Positions 10,840 through 20,819 of a DNA stretch of 35,767 nt are shown here, piece by piece. Within the stretch, counting starts at the first letter, position 1; each line of letters opens with the position of its first letter. The notes below the pieces were generated by a model. It saw only the letters and a program-made list of their open reading frames with translations, was not told where the DNA came from and did not search any database. The position numbers and the translations under genes are program-made. The DNA comes from Branchiostoma floridae. Taxonomy: Eukaryota; Chordata; Leptocardii; Amphioxiformes; Branchiostomatidae. The stretch is taken from positions 18,190,283-18,226,049 of the forward strand of contig NC_049984.1 in assembly GCF_000003815.2 (NCBI RefSeq). The letters are read 5' to 3'.

Positions 10840-12200
10840 GAATAAAAAAGAAATTGGCACATAGGTGAAAAAACATTTTTCACCTGTTTGGCCTAGGCTT
10901 TAAATCTAATGCATTACTTGAAACTGCTCAATTTTGCCATTTTTGGCCATTTTAAGACGGACCAAAAATGTACATTCTTGGTTCCTGTGCCCTGGTACTA
11001 CAACCAAATGACCTAACGGTAGTACGGAAATGACTTAAACATATGACCGTATGTACACATATGTCATCACTTCAAAATGATAAATTTATGTTTATTGTCA
11101 ATAGTATGTGCATCTGTGGCGCCTATGCCTTCGTATCTGAATCAGATTTATGGCATTTGCTATATAAATCCCTGTGATATATGCCACGAAATGTTGGCAT
11201 ACAACCGTAATGATTTATGCTCGGATTTCTGCTTAAATATAGATATCATTCTTTGATGGGAAGCTATGACTGTTTGAATTTGAGCATAACCCTAATTGTA
11301 AGCCTACTACTGACCCTAGGTCTTAGGGTTAGGGCTATTTCTTAAGTATCTTCATGTAGGCCGAACTCGGTTTGTACGTTTTTTGACCCGCAACTGCAAG
11401 ATGATCGCCGTAGCTGCAATACTGAGACAGGTCGTAAGATGACGTTGCTAGCTTTGTCAGGCTACACTCTACACAATGAGGTTCTCTCCTGGTCTACATT
11501 CTATTCTACACAACTTTTCATGAAAACCGTGTAAAGATTAAACGAGGAGAGTAGATGGTAAGTGAAGTTCTATGCTATTGTTTGCTCTTCTTTCTATAGC
11601 CCCTGCACTCTAATTGGTCGCTAAACATACCAGATGAATTACCTCAAATCAAGGTTATCCCACTCAAGGAAACGAATTTCATTTTGGAGAAACTTTGGAC
11701 TTCTCACACTGTCCCTGTATTACGAATATCGATCAATGCGTAGCTATGCGTGTCCTTGGTTACGCCAAAAGTAAAAACAAAAACATTGTCAATGTCTATA
11801 CAGACACGAGGCGGCCTCATCTCCAAACATTTACATTTACCACCTTACCGAGATAGAAGCATTCTCATCTGCTGAAAAGGTAACATACTAGAATTATCTC
11901 TTTCTTACTCACAACAGCACAACAAGACAATAGAACTCTCTTATTCACAACAGTGCACTAAGACAAAAGAACAAGGTTATACGCTTCTATTGAACGTAAC
12001 GTTACCATCTAGAAACCTTCAAGAGAACTGTTTTGTACATAATTGAACTTTATGTAGCGTTCTGAGATTGTTGGCATTGGTGGTTTACCAACTGTGATGT
12101 TTGGTAAATAGCTATATACCTTGGCACTGGGAAATTATGTAAGGTTCTTGTCACAAAACCTAAATGGCATGCATATCTGGCTGTAATGAGAGTGACGAAA
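10840..12200. other. Spacer, nothing recognised
   Basis: About 1.36 kb without a splice-supported exon, tandem array or transposon end that I can identify. Confidence 0.35.
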
Positions 12201-12204
12201 TGTT

Positions 12205-12790
12205 CTTTACTTATTTATTTATTTATTTTTATTTATTTATTTGAACTTCACCATATTGTGTTTACAAAATGGTAGGGAGGCAAAAACAGGTAAAACCTTT
12301 ACTAGTTGCCTCCCGTGCAACTAAATTATACAATAATAGAAAAATAATCATAATGATAACAAATAATAACAATTGTACAATCAAATAATAATGATTTTGT
12401 CAACGACAATAAAAGCAAATATACAATAATAACAAATATAAAGAAATAAATCATAGAAATAATGGTAAGATGAAATATGAAATATCTAGAAAGGTGTACA
12501 ACTGGGACACTGACAGTGGGTGACCCAAGTACATACGTCGTTGGAGTTAAATCTGTCGTTGGTAAGAGAGAGATAGTGGACTAGGATTGCTTTCTTAAAG
12601 GTATTAATTGTAACAACTGGGGAAAGTTTTAGAGTTCTAATGTTGAGGGGTAAAGCGTTCCAGATGTGAACGATTCTTTGGAAGAAATAGTTTTTAAACG
12701 TAGTGGTGAGACATTTTTGGGGCTGGAGCCAAACTGTTTTTCTCCCGCTCAGAAAACTGCACAGAACAGTCAATCTTTTTTTTGTACACC
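12205..12790 (-). mobile_element. 5'-truncated non-LTR retrotransposon (LINE), C-terminal end
   Basis: On the minus strand an open frame ending at 12486 carries the typical C-terminal tail of a LINE reverse-transcriptase polyprotein: FFQRIVHIWNALPLNIR followed by TFKKAILVHYL. This matches the F..R....WN.LP..I pattern of CR1/L2/jockey-like ORF2 proteins (family knowledge). It is followed by an AT-rich 3' region and ends in AAATA-type repeats, read as TTTA repeats at 12209-12241 on the plus strand. The catalytic domain is absent, so it is a dead 5'-truncated insertion. Confidence 0.7.
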
Positions 12791-12859
12791 GAAAAATACC
12801 TCTACAATACAACATTCAATTCATCTTTTATCAGTGTAACTTCCATTTCCAAGCTTGGC

Positions 12860-13280
12860 AAAAAACGGCAAGCGGAAATGATCGTTTTTATTTGAATGGT
12901 TACCAAAAAATCCTAAAGATACTTGTACAAGTGACCACAAATACATGATGACCACAATGTGGCCACTTTTTTTATTCACTTGGATTTTTTTAAGAATCAT
13001 GTCTATAGTGATCACTAGACTCTATTAGTCTCCAAAGCGGTCTTCTTATCTTTAGCAGTTTTGACTGTATAAGGTTTCGCCATTGTGACAAATCTAACAA
13101 GTTTTTCATAACTCTCAGTCTCAGACTTACTACGAGAGCTTTAAAATCAAATGGGGTGTTAACTACCCCCCAAGACCACGTGTACTATTATTGTTTCCCA
13201 CTACTATATCCTATGCTGACTGGCCCCCTAAACTATTTGAGTCAGTACATGTTTCCTGCACACCTATGGTCGTGGTGAAC
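12860..13280. other. Spacer, nothing recognised
   Basis: No supported feature. Confidence 0.3.
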
Positions 13281-13470
13281 TCCAGATCTTCCATATGCCT
13301 ATGGCCTCCTTTGCGACCTCCCAACAGCGCTGGCAGTTATTGTAATGGGTGCTCTGATTCGAAGACACGAACTTCGCGGCATACGAATCTGGCCCATATT
13401 TGGAAAATCGCAAACCATCGCTTCCACAACAACAACCGCCAGCACTCAGAGAAGGCCACGGAGAAGTCTC

Positions 13471-13650
13471 ATCTCCAAGCAGAATCTACGGTACCATAAG
13501 ATAGTTTCAAAGCTGGCCAGGGAGCGTAGCCGTCCAAAGGCAAAGGGAGTCGAACGGGCACCTCCGGTCGCATACACACTCCTAAGCTGGCTTCACACCC
13601 CTGGTAGCTTTTGATACTATCTAATGCTACCGTAGGATCTGCTTGGAGAT
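13471..13650. mobile_element. Foldback MITE, 180 bp
   Basis: Ends ATCTCCAAGCAGA and TCTGCTTGGAGAT. TA follows on the right (13651-13652) while the left flank is TC, so one half of the duplication has mutated. The interior contains AGGGAGTCGAACGGGCACC, shared with the 25528 and 30366 copies, which defines one subfamily. Confidence 0.8.
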
Positions 13651-14126
13651 TAGAAGAAGGCTACCATACGCCTTCCGCATGTGGCTGTTGTACTAATAGT
13701 AAACGTGACGGTGATTGAGTGGGAGTTATTGGACAAAAGAAACACGCATCATAAATAATGCAAGTTAGGACAAGCAACACGCAAGAAATTCCATTGCTGA
13801 ACGCACTACCATTAAGGTCAGCACAGCACGTCCTCTGTTCGTGCAGTTAATTTGATCAAACTTGGCAGACTTAAAGTTATACGTCTGAGTTTACCTGGCC
13901 AAACGTAACCCTCTCTCTACTGCCTAGCCCTGTAATCAATAGAGAACTGGTAGCCAAATGGCTACTTTAGTATGCTAAGGGTTAAACACTTTACAGTTTA
14001 TTTTCATTGTCAGATCCAGATATTTGACCTTTTCTAACAATACCGAACCCTCTCTGTTGTTCGGCAGCCGTCGGGTCCTGTGGTGGTAACGATCAGCTGA
14101 CACTGCCCGTATTTACATCGGTCGCT

Positions 14127-15865
14127 ATGGAGATGCACCCACCAAACGGTAAGCTGCGTTAATGGGCGTCAATTATTGTGAGGTTTTCATCACGTAGAAG
14201 TAATGGGCGTCACGTAACGTTAGAGAGTCGTCACGTAGCGGCGTTATCTGACGTCAGTGGGTTATGTACTCGTACAACTTTCGGGACGTCACCTCGCACT
14301 AGGGGGCATCATAGCACGTATGTCGTCAGGTAACATCAAAGGCACTAGATAACATTAAGAAGCGTCTGATAACGTTAGAGAATGTTAGATAATGTTTAGA
14401 TTAATGGTAGGAAGCGTCACCTAGCGGGTTTCATAAGTCTTGCACTTTTTTCCGTTCCAGTGGTTCACCCTGCTCCTGTACAGCAGACAGTAGTGCAGGT
14501 GAGTCTTCCAAAGTGTAATCGGGAATTTCAAACATTGTATCATCTCCCCGAACACCTTTCTGTCACACTAAATTCCCCATACAGTTCTTTTTTTTCACCT
14601 GTGCAATGGCTAAGTGGGTATAGTGTTCGCCTTGCATTCGGTAGGTCGTGAGTTCGATCGCCGGCCGAGTCATGTACCAAAGACTTTAAGAATGGTACAT
14701 GCTGCTTTCTCTGCTTAGCAAAAGGAAAAGGAAAAGTTGAACACACACCATGATTACTAACAGCGGACTAGCCCCCTGCTATAGTGTTTTGCACAAATCT
14801 ATGGCCCAAATGCTAAAGAAATGGAGTTGGGCACCACCCTAAGCATCTGCACGGGCAACTTTAACTTAGGTCACATTTCCAAACTTAAAAACGAAAAAAT
14901 AAAAGATATACCTAGAAATATACACAAATTATGCCCATGAATCTTATGTTGACATTTTCTGTATTTTGATGTCTTTTATATCATAAGTTTCCCCTCCAGA
15001 AAGCTACACGGCCGGGACCCGGTTTGGAAATGTGACCTAAGCCTTACAGTTTTTTTTTAAAGAGTGACTCCTGATGTGTCTGTTTTTCCCTACCCAAATT
15101 CCGCCCGTAGACCGTCCCAGCCACGCAGGTGGTGATCGCGGAGGGTCGGCCGCAGGATCACTTCGGCTGCGCGCTCTTCACCTGCCTCTGCTGCTTCTGG
15201 CCAACCGGCATCGTGGCGCTCGTTTTCTCCTGCCAGGTAAGATTTCTTCTGTCTTACAATGTCTAAGAATCTCCGGTACATTCTCCTGCCAGGTAAGATT
15301 TCTTCTGTCTTACAATGTCTTAGAACCTCTAGTGCATTTTCCTGGCAGGTAAGATTCCTTCTGTCTTACAATGCCTTAAAATCTCCGGTACATTCTCCTG
15401 CAAGGTAAGATTCCTTGGCCTTCTCCTTTTCACATATTCTTCTGTAGTGTATAGAATGCTTTTGGTCTAGAATGTCTTAGCCTAGATACCATACTTCAAC
15501 CTCAAAAATGTGCAGCAACACGATAGATATTTTTGAGATCGGGCTGGGGTCTGGTAACCAGGCGCCGGCTAAGAATGTCTTAGAAGATTCAGCTAGCGTC
15601 TTCTACTCCCAGGTAGGATTTTCGTGTGTCTGAGTACACTCACGGCAAGGTACTCAAACATAAACCTTTTCCTGTTCCCCTCCAGGTCAGTCAGAAGTTG
15701 AACGACGGTGACTACGCGGGCGCCAGAGACTCGTCCAGCTCGGCTAACCTGTGGTGGAAGATCACGCTCGGGATCGGGATCGCGCTCTGGATCATCGGCC
15801 TCATCATGATCCCCGTCTACTACTTCGTGATCCTACCGGCGGCGTTCTTGAGCAGCTTTCTGTGA
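14127..15865 (+). CDS. CD225/dispanin-type small membrane protein, 4 exons
   Basis: Exons 14127-14148, 14461-14498, 15111-15236 and 15686-15865 join in phase to give 121 aa; every intron is GT-AG. After a short N-terminus rich in Pro, Val and Gln (1-35), residues 36-62 form the first hydrophobic segment with a Cys cluster (CLCCFWPTGIVALVFSC). A conserved linker with KLNDGDYAGA (66-75) follows, then a transmembrane segment at 88-112 and a short tail. This is the layout of the CD225 family (IFITM, PRRT1, TMEM233-like): one membrane-inserted helix, a basic or GD-containing loop and one spanning helix. Clustered Cys beside the helix are often palmitoylated in that family. The substrate or role here cannot be told, and antiviral activity should not be assumed. 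The start is the first ATG, but CTCTCTGTTGTTCGGCAG (ending 14066) is a fair acceptor with an open frame through it, so an upstream exon could extend the N-terminus. Weak poly(A) candidates: ATTAAA near 16098, AATAAA near 16507 and 16572. Confidence 0.85.
14160..14445 (+). repeat. Degenerate GTCACGTA-type repeats and a CRE palindrome in CD225 intron 1
   Basis: Intron 1 is filled with imperfect iterations of GGGCGTCA, GTCACGTAGC and ATAACGTTAGAGA. It contains the full palindrome TGACGTCA at 14249-14256, the canonical CREB/ATF site. Whether this is a decayed minisatellite or a regulatory cluster cannot be told from sequence. Confidence 0.45.
14598..14867 (+). mobile_element. tRNA-derived SINE in CD225 intron 2
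   Basis: Contains a polymerase III box A (TGGCTAAGTGG, from 14607) and box B (GAGTTCGATCGCC, 14650-14662) at tRNA-like spacing, with no tRNA cloverleaf closure. A body of about 200 bp ends in CAACTTTAACTT. Same strand as the host gene. Confidence 0.7.
14865..15041. mobile_element. MITE with 20-bp TIRs abutting the SINE
   Basis: Perfect inverted ends CTTAGGTCACATTTCCAAAC at 14865-14884 and 15022-15041 enclose an AT-rich interior. It overlaps the 3' tail of the SINE by a few bases, suggesting insertion into or next to the tail. Class not assigned. Confidence 0.65.
15226..15410 (+). repeat. 56-bp tandem repeat duplicating the exon-3 splice donor
   Basis: Units start at 15226, 15282, 15338 and (partial) 15394. 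Each begins with a copy of the last 11 bases of exon 3 and continues with 45 bases of intron. Every unit keeps GTAAGA after the exon-like part, so donors lie at 15237, 15293, 15349 and 15405. A more decayed relative is visible at about 15575-15625 (CTCCCAGGTAGGATTTT). Reading on from exon 3 in frame reaches TAA after nine codons, so any of the three distal donors would give a protein truncated after the first hydrophobic segment. Confidence 0.9.
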
Positions 15866-17040
15866 TAAAACTCGCTTCTTCTAGAACCGGGAAAGCTTTA
15901 ATAGCAAATGAGCTTTTTGACAAAACAGTGATCGTTTCATAATGCTGTATGTACATATTCAGTCACTTATCTAGTATGTTATTAGAATTCAAATTATTCA
16001 CTTGTAGTTAGCCCAATCACTTCATATTACTACGTAAGTATTTGATTCTGTTCACTTGCAATATGTCCCGTGGGTATGAATTTGCAAAAAAAATCTTATT
16101 AAAAAGTTTAGGATATTTTTTTGGTAAATTTAGCGCTCATCGTTACTTCGAATTCATGTTCACCTTCACGGCCATAACATAACGTACCTTACGTAACTGT
16201 ATGTTGTTATCATACAATGTATATTTGTCTTATTAACAGTTTACAGTAGGTTCGCGGACAGGGATGCCCAACTAGCTATTATTGTGAATGTTGTAATCGG
16301 TTAACTCTAATCATAAGATAAACGAATACTCTAGACTTTCCTCATCACTGATGCTTCCAAAGTTTATTCAAGAGACACATGTACAGTAATCACGCACACA
16401 ATGCCCTTTTGGGACCTTTATTATTCTTGTCAATATGATTCAATAGGTTCAGGTCCAATTCAAAACCACGACCTTTATTTATTTACTAGAAGTACTTGTA
16501 GTATCGTCAAATAAAATACATAATGAAGCAATGCATTGATGTCTTTATCCATGGGATTTGGCCTTCATAATCAATAAAGAGACGGAAAACATCTCACAGG
16601 AGCCATCTGAACACCACACATAAATACTAGTAGTCGCTTTTATCGCTTAGATATAGCAAAAAGTTATAATACTGACAGTAGTATCACACACCAATATAGT
16701 ACCACGCTATTTTAGCCGTAAAAAGTACTTCTTAATTACATTCAGATTTCTATCTCATCGTCTTGGTGTAAAGAAATATATGAATATTTAATCTCTTTGC
16801 CCCTCATTTTAAAAGCCTTGCTATGGATCTGTCCGTATTGCTACTGTGAATCTGTACGAAAACTTATGAGGATTTTACAATAACAAATATATTGATATCG
16901 TAGAGGAAATACTTTTGCCTGATGAGACGATGTTCGAGGTAACGCTAAGTATTATAGACGCCAAGGCTACTGTTATTTGATAGGAAAACAAAACGTTGCT
17001 ATGTCTCATCTGACATCATGATACAACAGTCATATGTGTA
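15866..17040. other. CD225 3' UTR and spacer
   Basis: The proximal part is probably the 3' UTR of the CD225 gene, of unknown length. The rest has no recognisable gene or repeat. Confidence 0.35.
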
Positions 17041-17042
17041 TT

Positions 17043-17043
<1 letters not shown>

Positions 17044-17120
<77 letters not shown>

Positions 17121-17150
17121 CGTGCGTGTGTGCGTGTGCGCGTGCGTGTG
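17044..17150. repeat. TG/CG-rich microsatellite
   Basis: A long alternating purine-pyrimidine tract, mostly (TG)n, passes into GCGTGCGTG variants and ends in a G-rich stretch. Capable of left-handed DNA; length is likely polymorphic. Confidence 0.95.
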
Positions 17151-17376
17151 TTGGGGGAGGGGGGTGGTTGAAAATAGCGAGAAATATGGATCAGCTGCGT
17201 TGTCAGAAATCGAAATTTAAAACGATTCTAATTCTTTTGGAAACACAGTCACTCATGTCCGTTCCTAAGTGACCTGACCGTACGTTGCCATGTTCCCAAG
17301 GACGCTCATTCATTATTTACAGGGCCGTCAATTATCATCGTCAATTATCATCAGGGTCAGGAACAACATTGGTCAC

Positions 17377-17820
17377 TAGGGCTGGGTGGTGTACCGGTAC
17401 AAACCCGGTTTTTCTTTTTTTATTGGACCGGCCCAGAAAAACGGACCTAAAAAATTCGGTAGACCGGATGCTGGACCGATTAGAAAATAAACAAATTATT
17501 TGATCAGGCATCCACACGTTTCGGCGCTTGCAGGTGGAAGAAAATAACAAGAGTGAAGTACTGTAGAGTTTATATATATAATTATATTAATTTCTACCAA
17601 GTTTTACAGTCAATGGTGCTTGTGCAGTTAGTGTTTTATGATTTTAAGACGCCAGTGTAAGTTCAATACCCCACAAAACAGATTTCTTTGTAGCGAAATG
17701 GACCATTAATTGGTATGAGTCATGCTGAATCAGGTCCAGGTTCAGGTGCGGACCTGGACCTAATCCTCTGGACCTGAACCGGACCTGGACCTGAATTTTC
17801 TGTACCGGTACCCAGCCCTA
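17377..17820 (-). mobile_element. hAT-type non-autonomous element, copy 2 (444 bp)
   Basis: Ends TAGGGCTGGG and CCCAGCCCTA, flanked by TTGGTCAC (17369-17376) and GCGGTCAC (17821-17828), six of eight bases equal. Read on the minus strand it matches the 9318-9753 copy along its length, including the CAGGTCCAGGTCC array and a conserved CACTCTTGTTATTTTCTTC block. No coding capacity. Confidence 0.75.
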
Positions 17821-17829
17821 GCGGTCACA

Positions 17830-18435
17830 TTTCGGCCGCCACGTGTCTGGTTACCAAGATGGCGACGCGCTCGAGTTGAAAGAACTGATACACGACTGCC
17901 GCTTTTTTAATTCAACCAAAAAATGTGGAATGTGTAACTTCTGGAAACTTCTGCATATTCTTGGATATTCTAGAGGCAAATTAGTATTGGTCATTGAAAT
18001 TTGTACTCTTCAATTTTTATACCTTTTCCTTCTGATAACTTCGATCGGATAGTGGAGAAATGTGTGTTTTACATACGTTTGAGATGATCATACTTTAGTA
18101 ACATCCTGTAACTTAGAATACCAAAAACACTTGTGAAGTCCTTCATACGTTTGTCGAACGCACTGGTGTACCAATTATGCGGCATAACGATCTGAGCAAA
18201 CGACTGAAAAGCACTTGAAGTATCTCATTAGAGCCATGACTTGAACCTCGCTGTTTCCTTTTTCCGGAGTTTCACAGCTGGCTTCCCATGTACGCAAGAT
18301 AGCACCGAACATACAAAACAGATTGTCAAAAATATTTCTGAAAATGACGTCTATCGTGTATGTAGTATACCGTACGAATACTCTACCTGTAGTAACCTTT
18401 ACCCAACCTTTAGTTGAGCACTTTAGCAACTGTGA
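17830..18435. other. Spacer, begins with a promoter-like motif
   Basis: CACGTG at 17840-17845 and CAAGATGGCGACG near 17856 resemble E-box and YY1 sites. No downstream exon was found on either strand. The remainder has no recognised feature. Confidence 0.3.
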
Positions 18436-18437
18436 TT

Positions 18438-18980
18438 CCTTCGTTCAGACCTGTAGTGCCTAGTGGTACATAGGGCTGCAAGTTTCCTGGCTGTTTCAGT
18501 ATATTTCTAGTACTACATTGTATATAATATGGTTGCTAGCCCTTCATCCTTCGTTCAGACCAGTAGTGCCTAGTGGTACATAGGACAGCAAGTTTCAGTG
18601 CTGTTTCAGTACCAGGGTATATTTCTACTTTATATGGTTGCTAGCCCTTCATTCCTTCGTTCAGACCTGTAGTGCCTAGTGGTACATAGGACAGCAAGTT
18701 TCAATGCTGTTTCAGTACCAGGGCATGTTTCTACTTTATATGGTTGCTAGCCCTTCATTCCTTCGTTCAGACCTGTAGTGACTAGTGGTGCATAGGACAG
18801 CAAGTTTCAATGCTGTTTCAGTACCAGGGTATATTTCTACTTTATATGGTTGCTAGCTCTTCATCCTTCGTTCAGACCTGTAGTGACTAGTGGTGCATAG
18901 GACAGCAAGTTTCAATGCTGTTTCAGTACCAGGGCATGTTTCTACTTTATATGGTTGCTAGCCCTTCATTCCTTCGTTCA
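18438..18980. repeat. Tandem repeat, about 106-bp unit, five copies plus a partial
   Basis: Units begin CCTTCGTTCAGACC at 18438, 18548, 18654, 18760 and 18865, with a last partial at 18971. The first unit is longest (110 bp) and most diverged; later units differ at single positions such as GCC/GAC in the TAGTGCCTAGTGG block. Confidence 0.9.
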
Positions 18981-18984
18981 TTAT

Positions 18985-19078
18985 CAGGGTTGAATCGGGG
19001 TCTCGATTTTATATCAAAACTAATCGGAACCAGGAGTCTCAACTGTCTTAACTGCTACCAGTTGAGCTACAAGGACTA
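18985..19078 (-). repeat. tRNA-derived (SINE-like) fragment
   Basis: On the minus strand GTAGCTCAACTGGTAGCAG resembles box A and GATTCAACCC resembles box B. The intervening stretch is longer than in a tRNA and the acceptor stem does not close, so a functional tRNA gene is not supported. It abuts the 106-bp array on one side and the mariner pair on the other. Confidence 0.4.
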
Positions 19079-19091
19079 TAATTGTTGTATA

Positions 19092-19625
19092 CGAGGGGTG
19101 ATCAATAAGTCCTCGGCCTCACCAACAAATAACAAGCACAACTCAGATTTTCAGGCGAAACTTCATAGTATGAAGTCTTTTATCAATATCCTCCAAATTT
19201 CAAATCATTGGAGTCATTACTTTCCAGGCATTCATTTTTTCTAAATTAAAAGGTGAGTGGCGAGAAAAAAGTGGTGTGAATTGTGATCAGACATGTGTGA
19301 GTCGAGTTCCCCATGCCGTAAATTAACAAAAGACATTGTCAAAATGTTTGATAATGATTCTCTTCCTATTTCAAGCAAAAAGAATTGGGTTTCTAACTTC
19401 CAGCAGCGCAAATTGACCCGCACACTCAGGTCAGGTCAATTGTCCACGTTTTTTTTCGTTCTCCCTCACCTAACGTTACTGGGTGTCGCCTGCAAAGTAA
19501 TGATCACACTAATTTGAATTTTGGTACATATTTATATAAGACTTTATACTTGACATCTATGCTTCGAAATCTGAGCTGTGCTTATTTTTTCTCGGTAAAG
19601 TCGGGGACTTATTGATAACCCCACG
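19092..19625 (+). mobile_element. Mariner-like element, deletion derivative (534 bp)
   Basis: Bounded by related inverted ends CGAGGGGTGATCAATAAGTC and, inverted, CGTGGGGTTATCAATAAGTC. TA lies at 19090-19091 and 19626-19627, as expected for Tc1/mariner. The similarity of the two ends continues inward for roughly 100 bp. It carries a remnant of the transposase N-terminus, so it is an internally deleted, non-autonomous copy. Confidence 0.7.
19320..19448 (+). pseudogene. Mariner transposase N-terminal remnant
   Basis: One frame reads through KDIVKMFDNDSLPISSKKNW, then VSNF and RSGQLST. This follows the second helix-turn-helix of mariner transposases (D..., S..TV.KW...F, then RSGRP; family knowledge). 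The catalytic domain is absent. The similarity is short and was judged by eye, but its position between mariner-type ends supports it. Confidence 0.5.
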
Positions 19626-19629
19626 TACA

Positions 19630-19973
19630 TGTATAAAGTCTTATATAAATGTGTACCAAAATTCAAATTATTGTGATCATTATGCTGCAGGCGACACCCA
19701 GTAATGTTAGGTAAGGGATAACGAAAAAAAAGGTGGACAATTGATCTGCAACCTGAGGTGTGCGGGTCAAATTGTCTGATCACACTTCACCCTTCTTTTT
19801 CTCCCCACTTACCTTTTAATTTAGAAAAAACGAATACCTGGAAAGTAATGACTCCAATGATTTGAAATTTGGAGGATATTGATAAAAGACTTCATACTAT
19901 GAAGTTTCGCCTGAAAATCGGAGTTGTGCTTGTTATTTGTTGGTGAGGCCGAGGACTTATTGATCAACCCTCG
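19630..19973 (-). mobile_element. Second mariner-like copy, inverted and 3'-truncated
   Basis: Read on the minus strand from 19973 this repeats the 19092 element: same left end and same GGCGACACCCAGTAA and TTGAATTTTGGTACA blocks. It lacks the transposase remnant (about 120 bp) and the last 90 bp or so. TA follows at 19974-19975. Together the two copies form an inverted repeat of 882 bp. Confidence 0.75.
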
Positions 19974-19989
19974 TAGGTAGCAATTTTTG

Positions 19990-20500
19990 GATGATCCTTC
20001 TAGCCTCGGTCTTGTGATGTTTAGTTAATTATATATATATAACCATGTATTCTGCCATATATACACGCTGAACTCAAATTTATGTTATATCCGCAATTTT
20101 TATTTTCTCTGTGCGTAATTAAACATAAATACCTGTTCATAATATTGCCTGAAACATGACGTCACATAATGCATCAGCGAAAATTTGTCAAATAGTCAGA
20201 TGCACATGAGGGAAAAGGGGCAACTGATCTTTTTAAGGACACTGAAGACAGAACTGTGTACTATGATACATCTTCCTTGCAGATAACCATGCAGAAGTTA
20301 GCAATATGAATCATCTAATCGCTAAAGCGATTTATCGTCATTGTTTGCTACAATATCAGGTGGAGTGCGTGTATTGGTGGATCGTGCGAACTGAAATACA
20401 GAGCGTTCTCCTCACATGACTGTGGCCAGTAGGTACCAACCGCCGTGATGTATTACAAGTATAGGGCAAAATGGCTGGGCAAAATTGACCCGACATGCTA
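19990..20500. other. Spacer, nothing recognised
   Basis: AT-rich, no supported gene. Confidence 0.3.
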
Positions 20501-20504
20501 GCCT

Positions 20505-20610
20505 CGTTTTCGCGCGTCTCGCGATAGTTTCAATGGGCGGGACAGGGCGAGACTTTACATCTGGAATCACGAGAGCACGTCACCGGAACGTACTGCGCCT
20601 GCGCGAAAAG
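20505..20610. promoter_or_regulatory. CpG-rich promoter-like block
   Basis: Within 100 bp there are TCTCGCGA (20517-20524), a GC box GGGCGGG (20535-20541), a CRE-like ACGTCACC and the NRF1-type TGCGCCTGCGC (20594-20604). These are hallmarks of TATA-less bidirectional animal promoters (established knowledge). No matching first exon could be identified on either strand, so the assignment rests on motif density alone. Confidence 0.4.
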
Positions 20611-20817
20611 TATAGACATGCTAAACCTTGCTAAACCCCCGGTTTACTAAAGGGCCGCATTTAAGAAAGTACGTGCGTATATAAGGGTAAAATCCCGTGT
20701 ACGTTTTACATGAAACCATGTCTCTAACATATAAGGGGGATTTTAATGCAACGTTGACCAAACCAAGCCCCAAACTACCAGGGTTTGCGCAGGCGCAGTA
20801 CGTTCCGGTGACGTGCT
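20574..20817. repeat. Perfect 31-bp inverted repeat carrying NRF1-like sites
   Basis: 20574-20604 is the exact inverse complement of 20787-20817. Both arms contain GCGCAGGCGCA, the NRF1 palindrome, and an ACGTCACCGG/CCGGTGACGT stretch. The 182-bp interior shows no further pairing. Confidence 0.85.
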
Positions 20818-20819
20818 TT

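Noticed and set aside
10496-10876. Overlapping protein-like frames on both strands
   Set aside because: They mirror each other because the region is a palindromic MITE.
14600-14670. tRNA gene
   Set aside because: Box A and box B are present but the acceptor and anticodon arms do not close, and a SINE body follows.
17018-17272. Cys-Val repeat protein
   Set aside because: Translation of a TG microsatellite.
18438-18980. CRISPR-like array
   Set aside because: Units are contiguous tandem copies of about 106 bp without unique spacers, in a eukaryotic context.
18985-19078. tRNA gene on the minus strand
   Set aside because: D-arm weak, no closing acceptor stem, distance between boxes too long; treated as SINE-like.
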